This document shows, piece after piece, positions 6,501 through 12,025 of a stretch of DNA of 14,560 nucleotides. Position 1 is the stretch's first letter. The number at the start of each line of letters is the position of its first letter. Made by a program: the position numbers and the translations under genes. The notes beneath the pieces are model-generated. The model did not search any database. It had not been told where the DNA came from and saw nothing but the letters and a program-made list of their open reading frames with translations. Source of the stretch: Paraktedonobacter sp034437695 (GTDB lineage: Bacteria > Chloroflexota > Ktedonobacteria > Ktedonobacterales > Ktedonobacteraceae); assembly GCA_034437695.1 (NCBI GenBank), contig DAOTTJ010000017.1, forward strand, positions 1 to 14,560. Reading direction: 5' to 3'.

Positions 6501-7850
6501 GGTGTAGATCCAATCGGAAGCCTGAATACGTGTATTCGGTATGCTATAGATGTTGGCCAGGGCCAGGCATTGAAAGAGCGTGCCGAGCAGCACCAGGCCG
6601 ATGAGACTATACGAGCCGTATTTGACCACGCGCCGCCAGAGCAGACCCCAATTGACCAGGTCGAGCGAGGTCAGCCAGATCAACATGCAGGTCCCCATCA
6701 GTATCAAAAAGGGATAGAGTGGCAGCATGTAACGCATGTATTTGGTGTAGAAGCTGGCGTTGATTGCGCCATAGACAACAACCCACGAGAGCAGGATCAG
6801 CCAGCTTGCCATTTCGCGCTGCCAGATCCGCCAGCAGAGCCAGAGCAGACCGACCAGAGCGACCACACCGAGCGCCAGACCCATGCCCCAGAGGACCATA
6901 TTTTGCAGCTCGTAGAGATAGGGGGTCGTGCCAGCAAACTGACGCACATACGGCAGATCGATCAGGCCGCGAGCGAGGTCGCCCTGGTAAGAGACCTGTT
7001 GCCAGAACTCGCTGAAGTCCAGCAGGGCGTAGGGCATGGCTACGGCAAAGACCATGATCGTTGTGCAGGCGGCATAGACCAGTGGAATGATCAGTTCCCA
7101 TAGATCGCGCTTATAGTACCAGCGCAGTATCAGCGCGACCACGATTGGCACGGCGAGCGGAGCGGCGCTAAACTTGGTGGCGAGGGCCAGTCCATAGCCG
7201 AGGCCGGCGATCAAGGCCCAGAGGACCGGGTGCGCGGTCCGTATAAACTTCACGCAGGCCAGGATGGTCAGTGTCACAAAAAAGAGCACCATGATATCGA
7301 CGGTATAATAATGAGTTTGCTGCATTTCAAATGGAGCAAACGCCACACAGGCAGCGGCCAGCAGGGCGACCGACCAGGCGCGACGGCGGTCTGGCGTTGG
7401 ATCGGGGGTGAGTAAGAGCGCGATCCAGGCGGTGAGTAAGATCGTGCCTGTATCGAAAAGCACATTGATAAACCGTCCAGTTAGCGTGAGGTGCGCAAAA
7501 TCGGCCAGGGTAGGTGAGATATGTGAGAGCAGGTTCCCGATCGAGGCTAGCAGGTACAAAGGAAACGAGCCATAGGCGAAGAAGTGAGTGTTGAGCGGCG
7601 AATGGGCCTGGTCAAAGAATTGTGACCAACTAGTTGGCCAGGAAAGTTTGACTACCTGGTACATAATCTGGCGCTCGTCGGGGTGCATATTGGTACCCTG
7701 ACCAGCCCCCGCGCCAAATATGCGCGAGAGTAACTGATAGCGGGGAAGCATGCCGTCCCAATCGAGACCGTACAAACGCACGAGCAGGCCCAGGAGAGCC
7801 GTAATGCCCAGGGCCAGGGGACGCCAGGAGACTTTCAATTTTGACTTCAA
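3558..7850 (-). CDS. Giant polytopic membrane protein: GT-C glycosyltransferase half fused to DUF2298 (Chlor_Arch_YYY)
   Basis: The protein is about 1430 aa with two polytopic halves. Residues 10-450 resemble a GT-C/ArnT-PMT glycosyltransferase: a first helix, a loop with HPDE (56-59) at the place of the catalytic acid, then many helices. A soluble, probably extracytoplasmic segment spans about 440-655. Residues about 755-1255 match DUF2298, with GGEKPMELAFLN, DPWFAGGSINYYYFGY, FADLHPH (928-933), NPWDMPVG and GGDYERMNTFFKF. A final soluble domain covers about 1265-1430. It probably transfers sugar from a polyprenyl-phosphate donor outside the membrane; the substrate is unknown. Start choice: the promoter at 7921-7949 puts transcription near 7914, which excludes the open frame's GTG at 8045. 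ATG 7907 would have only a few nt of leader and no ribosome site. TTG 7850 has GAGG (complement of 7857-7860) 6 nt upstream. ATG 7907 remains possible. Confidence 0.85.
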   Translation of the reverse strand: MKSKLKVSWRPLALGITALLGLLVRLYGLDWDGMLPRYQLLSRIFGAGAGQGTNMHPDERQIMYQVVKLSWPTSWSQFFDQAHSPLNTHFFAYGSFPLYLLASIGNLLSHISPTLADFAHLTLTGRFINVLFDTGTILLTAWIALLLTPDPTPDRRRAWSVALLAAACVAFAPFEMQQTHYYTVDIMVLFFVTLTILACVKFIRTAHPVLWALIAGLGYGLALATKFSAAPLAVPIVVALILRWYYKRDLWELIIPLVYAACTTIMVFAVAMPYALLDFSEFWQQVSYQGDLARGLIDLPYVRQFAGTTPYLYELQNMVLWGMGLALGVVALVGLLWLCWRIWQREMASWLILLSWVVVYGAINASFYTKYMRYMLPLYPFLILMGTCMLIWLTSLDLVNWGLLWRRVVKYGSYSLIGLVLLGTLFQCLALANIYSIPNTRIQASDWIYTHLKPGTVLTFEVWDDALPAAVDGHDPSVYPQANYTDAQGQVQAGLPLYDDDTPAKAQTIATILMQTGAITMPTDRLDKSIPRLPDRYPLTINYYHLLNTDQLGFHLAATFTDHPHLLGITLDDSGADESFSVFDHPTARIYVRDTPFPFQNANQIAAKLMQGVKLPPTNPEQTGIEKSLLLNSQQIANDQNSPPFSQQFPLDSLANRWPAFVWWLTLLLLGLLVYPLAFLSLPGLADRGYIFAKTLSLLLLAYIAWLFASSQLLPFSQSTLLVAGALLATCALLLVIWLRKTFWAFLLQHWRRLFIEECLFTLAFLFLVLVRAWNPDLWNPAMGGEKPMELAFLNGILRSPYMPPLDPWFAGGSINYYYFGYVVIAALVKLTGIVPTTAFNLAIPTLFALTFSGAIAIVYSFSRSWSLALLGGFMVALLGNLDGAVQVIQQIAALLQHTQVIPFSYWQSSRVIPFTIHEFPFWSFLFADLHPHVIAMPFSICLLGLLASFFLTRQLTPDESRAARYGRWLFYALLAFIFGAIICINPWDMPVGALLIGASMLLDSFYTQRGETALLRWVSGGKTLGLYLALVGLAYLYYWPFYATYQQLYVSGVGQVTQSTNLGDYLHVSGVWLFLLASFLLLELYRWWREAAAGGAPGTLLVRLREGAAWMRVGLYLLISAVVLVILARLGIRALLGGLLALGLLLFCLHGILARGSRDETQWSARTRYTYLLLLTGLAISLGIEVVYIRDFLDGGDYERMNTFFKFSIQLWLCLGIGGALAIGHIWQHIHGLVKRAWYLVLLLLMLGGSLFLVDGTSARIQDHQNWIASQPPTHSANYTPTLDGLAFVRAWYPGDAQAITWLNAHIAGSPVLLEAATPYDYTWFGRVSVYTGLPDVIGWTGHEAEQRYGDQTANRMTDISIIYTTPSTALALELMHYYNVGYIYIGQLEYQAYGTPSTAGIDKFDAMTHQGSLQTVYQQDGVTIYRVL

Positions 7851-7920
7851 CAATTTCCTCGTTCTCTTCTCATGCGGCGAGAAGTAGATTCTACAGAGAG
7901 GGGTCATTAAACTCGGCTCT

Positions 7921-7949
7921 AGTATAGGCAATAGCGTAACAGTGGTCAA
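7921..7949 (-). promoter_or_regulatory. Sigma-70-type promoter of the DUF2298 gene
   Basis: On the minus strand TTGACC (7949-7944), a 17-bp spacer and TATACT (7926-7921) form a near-consensus promoter. Expected start is about 7914. The left target duplication of the MITE-like element begins only 10 bp upstream of the -35 box. Confidence 0.75.
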
Positions 7950-7958
7950 GAGTCGACA

Positions 7959-8077
7959 TTTACGAAGCAGGGCTATTTCATTCTCAGCAAGCCTCTGGCT
8001 TGTAACCCTCCACTGGGGATCGGATTGTGAGGGGAGAGGGGCCACACGCCGAGCATGAAATAGCCCTGTTTACGAAG
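7959..8077. repeat. 9-bp target-site duplication flanking the MITE
   Basis: TTTACGAAG occurs at 7959-7967 and again at 8069-8077, exactly abutting the two ends of the inverted-repeat element. A perfect 9-bp duplication at precisely these positions is the signature of transposition by a DDE transposase. Confidence 0.75.
7968..8068. mobile_element. 101-bp MITE-like non-autonomous element
   Basis: The element starts CAGGGCTATTTCAT (7968-7981) and ends ATGAAATAGCCCTG (8055-8068), a perfect 14-bp terminal inverted repeat. The match extends to 19 of 21 positions (7968-7988 with 8048-8068). It carries no gene and is bounded by a 9-bp target duplication. That duplication length fits IS4-, IS1- or IS256-type transposases, but the parent element cannot be named from the sequence. 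It sits between the divergent promoters of the two membrane-protein genes and seems to leave both intact. The internal CTCAGCAAG (7983-7991) is also complementary to CTTGCTGAG (8079-8087), just outside the right duplication. Confidence 0.75.
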
Positions 8078-8134
8078 CCTTGCTGAGTTCTAAGACACTG
8101 CCTGGCGCTTCGTGTACTGGCGATTTTCCCGTAG

Positions 8135-8151
8135 GTTCTTTAATAGAGAAC
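8135..8151. promoter_or_regulatory. GTTCT-N7-AGAAC dyad upstream of the + strand promoter
   Basis: GTTCT (8135-8139) and AGAAC (8147-8151) are inverted repeats with a 7-bp centre, ending 10 bp before the -35 box at 8162. The position suits an activator site, but the arms are short and no regulator is known. Confidence 0.25.
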
Positions 8152-8161
8152 TGGCAAAGAT

Positions 8162-8191
8162 TTGACATCTATGATACAAAGGGAATATAGG
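8162..8191 (+). promoter_or_regulatory. Promoter of the + strand glycosyltransferase gene
   Basis: A perfect -35 TTGACA (8162-8167) is followed by an 18-bp spacer and TATAGG (8186-8191). Transcription should start near 8198, about 34 nt before the TTG start codon. Confidence 0.6.
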
Positions 8192-8231
8192 CAATCGAAC
8201 CTCTGGTTAACGAAAGGAAGTTCGCAAACAT

Positions 8232-10631
8232 TTGAAAGGCGTTATAGCACGTGTTCCCCGTCCGACACTGCTGGCTATGCTGCTGATTCCCCTACTTTTG
8301 CTCCTTGATGCGCTCTGTTACCAGGTGACTCTGCCGGTAACGCTTGATATCCAGCATGGGCAGGGCATACTCACAGTGGGTGGTACAGTCCTCTCGCTTG
8401 GGAAGATCAGCGAGCCGCTCGCCCTCAGCTTTCCTGCCGTTGATCCGCTTGTACACGAATATCAGATCGATGATTCTGATAGTACAAATAATCAGGATCT
8501 CGATACCACCTACCTCAGTCAGATCTCCGACTCACTCTACTACCGCTTTCAGTCCTGGATGCGCGACCTTGACGGTACAAGTCGCTGGCGTGGACTGCGC
8601 ATTCTGGCCAATGGCCGTCTTGTTCAGCAGCAGGTGTGGCCAGTCGGTGGTGGTACGGTTGCTCTGCCGCCTGCCGCCCATCTCCAGATCGATCTCCAGC
8701 TCCAGCGACCAGAGACGCCGGCTTCGCTGAGCTTGTTGTTGAGCGATGGCCAGAGTATCCAGGTGATGCTTGATCGCAATGATCGTGAATTGCTCGTTAC
8801 TGACCCCGTGACAGATCAGACGATTGCTCGAGCTTTCTTTCCTTTTGACGTGGCTCCGTTTGCCGCGATGGTTGGCGATACAGTGGTGCGTATCCTGCTC
8901 TGGGCGTTGGTCATTCTGCTGGCAATGCAGTTGCTCGAAACGCTGCTGGGTCTTCTGCGTGCCAGTCTGCGGCCACGCGCCCACCCTGCGCCCCTTGCAG
9001 ACGACGAACCCGAGCCAGCAAGCGACGAAGTAGCTGAGGTCCAGGACGAATGTGTGCGCTCTCTGCGGGACTTTGCTCTGTTTCGTGCGCTGCATCCCCT
9101 GGCTCTGCTCGGGTTGGGATGTTCGCTAGTTTTTGTCATCTGGATTGCTGTCGTGGAATACCAGGGACAACCACATATCTACGACGCCAGCGCGTATCTC
9201 TTTGCCGCGAAGATGTACGCTGCGGGCCATTTCGCGGTGACCGCGCCCGTGCTTCCAAAGCTCTTCCCCGGAGCTTTTATGGCTGTGTGGGAGGGTCAAT
9301 GGTTCGCCCAGTATGATCCAGGGACCGCACTGACCCTGGTGCCGGGTCTTTGGTTAGGCACACCCTGGCTGGTCGAGCCTCTGCTGGGGACGCTGGCGCT
9401 GCTAGGGATTGGACTGATCGCGGCACGACTCTATAATCGTCGGGTTGCCACGTTGGCTGTGCTCCTGGGCTGCCTCTCCCCCTTTTATAGTTATCTGGCC
9501 GCCAGTTATCTGAGCCATGCCGTCGCGCTTTTCTATCTGGTCTGGGGTCTCTGGGCGCTGCTGCGCTTTATGCAGGGCGGTAGCGGCTGGAATCTCCCGC
9601 TCAGTGCGCTTAGTTTTGGTATGGCGGCGCTGACTCGTGACCAGGTCGCGCTGCTCTACATCGCCATTCTCTTGCCTGGCACCATCTTTGTCACCTGGAA
9701 GCACGCAAGATCCAGGCCGGGGCGTACGCGCTGGTCGCTGGCGGCCGCCTGGTTAGGTTTTATTGCGATTCTCCTGACCTATGTCGAGTTTTACCTGGGT
9801 TTAAACACCGTACTCACCGGAGATCCCTTTCTCACGCCGCGCCAAATTTTCTTTGCCGGAGATCACTGGGGCTTTGGAACTGGCATTGGCTTCTATGGTC
9901 AGCACACCCTGGCGGCAGGCCTGGTCAACCTGGACGAGTTGCTGACAAGTTTGCAGATCGACCTCTTTGGCTGGCCGTTCTATCTGACTCTGGCTTTTAT
10001 CGCGCTGCCTTTCCTGCTCCTGCGTGCTCGTCGCAGCGATTGGTTTTTACTCGTTGCGCTGAGTGTGACGGTCGTGAGTTATACGGGCTATTTCTATCAT
10101 GGAATCTATCTGGGACCGCGCTACCTCTTTGAGGATCTGCCTTTTCTGCTGATTTTGACTGCGCGTGGCATCCTGTTCGTCGGCGCGTGGAGCATGGAAC
10201 GTGGCTATGCGACCGCTCAATGGCTGTGCGAACGCCTGGGACGTTCGACTGCCTTCAGAAAACCTGTCACCAGTCTGGCGACCATCGCGCTGGTTGGCGC
10301 ACTGCTCCTCTGCAATCTGATCTATTATCTGCCGCGCCAGGTCGCTCGTTATTGGGACTATAACGGGCTGCCGATCAGCTATACGCTGGATACCAGCCAG
10401 ATCTATCATACGCCGCTTCGGCATGCCATCGTGGTTACCGGCAACCAGACGCTCTATCAGTTGGTGCTTTTCCCGCTGAACGACCCGCAGTTGAAGGGGA
10501 GTGTTATCTACGCCCTGGCAATGACCTTTGCTCAATACGAGCAGTTACATAGAGCCTTTCCAGAACGCACGCTCTACCTGCTCGTCGTGAACCCTGAGGG
10601 AGCAGTCAGCTATCTGAGCCTCGACCAGTAG
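8232..10631 (+). CDS. Polytopic GT-C-like glycosyltransferase with N-terminal extracytoplasmic domain (799 aa)
   Basis: The architecture suggests a dolichol/undecaprenyl-phosphate-sugar-dependent glycosyltransferase of the GT-C fold. A first helix (residues 12-30) is followed by a polar, beta-rich segment (31-212), a second helix (215-243), an acidic cytoplasmic linker (DDEPEPASDEVAE, about 257-269) and a multi-helix core (290 to about 690). The loop after the first core helix contains HIYDASAYLFAAKMYAAG (315-332), where GT-C enzymes carry their catalytic acid; D318 is the likely candidate. QWFAQYDPGTALTLVPG (356-372) matches the substrate-side region common to this superfamily. The C-terminal 100 residues are soluble and extracytoplasmic. 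The start is TTG, chosen because AAAGGAAG (8213-8220) lies 11 nt upstream; no in-frame ATG is better placed. It diverges from the DUF2298 gene, suggesting a shared envelope-glycosylation role. Family-level call likely; substrate unknown. Confidence 0.8.
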   Translation: MKGVIARVPRPTLLAMLLIPLLLLLDALCYQVTLPVTLDIQHGQGILTVGGTVLSLGKISEPLALSFPAVDPLVHEYQIDDSDSTNNQDLDTTYLSQISDSLYYRFQSWMRDLDGTSRWRGLRILANGRLVQQQVWPVGGGTVALPPAAHLQIDLQLQRPETPASLSLLLSDGQSIQVMLDRNDRELLVTDPVTDQTIARAFFPFDVAPFAAMVGDTVVRILLWALVILLAMQLLETLLGLLRASLRPRAHPAPLADDEPEPASDEVAEVQDECVRSLRDFALFRALHPLALLGLGCSLVFVIWIAVVEYQGQPHIYDASAYLFAAKMYAAGHFAVTAPVLPKLFPGAFMAVWEGQWFAQYDPGTALTLVPGLWLGTPWLVEPLLGTLALLGIGLIAARLYNRRVATLAVLLGCLSPFYSYLAASYLSHAVALFYLVWGLWALLRFMQGGSGWNLPLSALSFGMAALTRDQVALLYIAILLPGTIFVTWKHARSRPGRTRWSLAAAWLGFIAILLTYVEFYLGLNTVLTGDPFLTPRQIFFAGDHWGFGTGIGFYGQHTLAAGLVNLDELLTSLQIDLFGWPFYLTLAFIALPFLLLRARRSDWFLLVALSVTVVSYTGYFYHGIYLGPRYLFEDLPFLLILTARGILFVGAWSMERGYATAQWLCERLGRSTAFRKPVTSLATIALVGALLLCNLIYYLPRQVARYWDYNGLPISYTLDTSQIYHTPLRHAIVVTGNQTLYQLVLFPLNDPQLKGSVIYALAMTFAQYEQLHRAFPERTLYLLVVNPEGAVSYLSLDQ

Positions 10632-10639
10632 CCTGGCCG

Positions 10640-11632
10640 CTATGCGCCACTCGGAGCGGATAGGCAGGCCTGGTTGAACAGCCGATGTCTGCCGTCTGCG
10701 GAGTTGATTGGTCGTGTTGTGGGCAGGCGTCGCTCCAACTCGGCAGTCTCGCGAAGTTTTCTGTCCATTGGTCGCGTGAAGCGAGTTTTACGTGTAGTGC
10801 GTGTTTCAGTGACCAGAGCACGTGCGAAGTCCAGTACCGTGGGAAAGCGCCGTGCCGGGTCTGGATCAAGTGCTGTCAAGAGAATCTCATCTATCGTAGC
10901 GGGCAGATCCGCGTGAAACGCACTGACCGGAGTGAGATAGATCTGTGTGCGGTAGCGCAGCGATCGCTGATCGGCGAACGGTTGTTGTCCGGTCAGCCAC
11001 TCATAGACACAGGTAGCCAGACCATACTGGTCGCTGGCCTGACAGGGGTGGCCGTCATACTGTTCTGGTGCCATATATGCGGCGGTCCCGCCTCTGACGA
11101 GTCTGGACCTACTGCTGAGAGTTGGGTCGAGCATGCTCAGTCCGAAATCGGCCAGGAGGGCATGGCGTGTATGCAATAAGAGAATGTTGCCGGGTTTTAC
11201 ATCGCGATGGATTACATGCTGACGATGCAGCACATCCAGGGCGTTAGCTACCTGCCAGGTATAGAGGCGAACCTGGGCGAGCGGCGGTTTGCGACCGAGC
11301 GCGTAGTAATGACCGAGTGAGCCATAGGGAGCGTATTGCATAACGATATAGCGGAAACTCGGTGACAAATAGTAGTCGCGGAAGCCTACGATGTGCGGAT
11401 GATGGAAATTGGCCAGAATACACGCCTCATTGTGCAGGCGCGACTCATAGTGTGGCAGTTCATCTTCCTGTACAGCATTCAGCGCTAAGATCTTCAGGGC
11501 AACTGGCGTATGCAGGTAGATATGCTGACCCAGCCAGACCTCGGTCGCATATTTTCGTTCCAGGGGTCGGACCAACTGATAGTGTCCCAGCGTTCGCCCT
11601 GTCTGTAGATATGTGCTTGGACCAGTGCTCAT
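10640..11632 (-). CDS. Soluble Ser/Thr protein kinase (Hanks type) with degenerate glycine-rich loop
   Basis: A eukaryotic-like kinase of 330 aa with no membrane segment or sensor domain. Conserved elements: VALK with K47, the helix-C glutamate E69 (HNEACIL), catalytic loop HRDVKPGN (142-149, D144), DFG (162-164), GTAAYMAPE (182-190, T183 as possible phosphosite) and DQYGLA (201-206). The glycine-rich loop is missing: LERKYATEVWLG (24-35) has no glycine where GxGxxGxV is expected. Catalytic residues are otherwise intact, so it may be active with altered nucleotide binding. The tail (about 275-330) is basic, RTTRKTRFTRPMDRK. The ATG at 11632 has an ideal AGGAGGG (complement of 11639-11645) at 6 nt; an upstream in-frame start at 11662 is at or before the predicted transcription start. 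Its stop lies 8 bp from the stop of the convergent glycosyltransferase gene. Confidence 0.92.
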   Translation of the reverse strand: MSTGPSTYLQTGRTLGHYQLVRPLERKYATEVWLGQHIYLHTPVALKILALNAVQEDELPHYESRLHNEACILANFHHPHIVGFRDYYLSPSFRYIVMQYAPYGSLGHYYALGRKPPLAQVRLYTWQVANALDVLHRQHVIHRDVKPGNILLLHTRHALLADFGLSMLDPTLSSRSRLVRGGTAAYMAPEQYDGHPCQASDQYGLATCVYEWLTGQQPFADQRSLRYRTQIYLTPVSAFHADLPATIDEILLTALDPDPARRFPTVLDFARALVTETRTTRKTRFTRPMDRKLRETAELERRLPTTRPINSADGRHRLFNQACLSAPSGA

Positions 11633-11669
11633 ATATGTCCCTCCTGCGAACAATGGCTGCAACAGTAGT

Positions 11670-11699
11670 AGTATAGACAGTAGACAGTGGTTCTGTTAA
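11670..11699 (-). promoter_or_regulatory. Sigma-70-type promoter of the kinase gene
   Basis: On the minus strand TTAACA (11699-11694), an 18-bp spacer and TATACT (11675-11670) form a good promoter. Transcription should start near 11663, 31 nt before the ATG. The spacer and -10 contain the tandem CTGTCTA-CTGTCTA. This makes the kinase independent of the Clp gene 394 bp upstream. Confidence 0.7.
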
Positions 11700-11886
11700 G
11701 AGTATCTGCCACCTTTCTAGACGCATAAACGGTGCGAGAGTAAAATGCCGCAGAGCGTTTCAGGCTATATGTTTTGCCAACTGGAAAACCTTTCCGCTTT
11801 TGGCGATGCGCTCGGTATTAGAAGAGTAGATATCCGAAAATTGACCAGGAGGTTGCTAGGTTGGAGAGTATCTTTTTACCGTGTGT

Positions 11887-11925
11887 AACAAACACAGAAA
11901 GCTTTGCACGTTTTCTGTGTTTGTT
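11887..11925 (-). terminator. AT-rich hairpin downstream of the Clp ATPase gene
   Basis: AACAAACACAGAAA (11887-11900) and TTTCTGTGTTTGTT (11912-11925) are a perfect 14-bp inverted repeat with an 11-nt loop. On the minus strand it ends in TTTGTTACACACGG, so the U-rich element is the arm itself rather than a separate tract. It lies 100 nt past the Clp stop codon. It is probably a terminator or 3'-end stabiliser; no target duplication suggests a MITE. The rest of 11700-12025 shows no credible gene or other clear signal. Confidence 0.5.
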
Positions 11926-12025
11926 GCTAGCCTGCGTCCGGGCTACGATTGTCGGCGCTCGGTTCGTCTTCTGCGGCGATCAAGGGTCAGGGAAGACGGC
12001 GTTGCGTACGCGCCCGATGACGTAT

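Noticed and set aside
5985..7103. + strand open frame of 372 codons inside the DUF2298 gene
   Set aside because: It is fully antisense to a clearly coding membrane protein, and its composition (many Gln, Asp, His) is what reverse-complemented hydrophobic codons give. No ribosome site or homology was recognised.
3343..8127. Shared 14-mer GTACTGGCGATTTT at 3343-3356 and 8114-8127
   Set aside because: One such match is expected fairly often by chance in a window of this size, and the two copies have unrelated positions relative to their genes.
11460..11726. 88-codon minus-strand frame overlapping the kinase start and promoter
   Set aside because: It overlaps the kinase in another frame, spans the kinase promoter and has no ribosome site.
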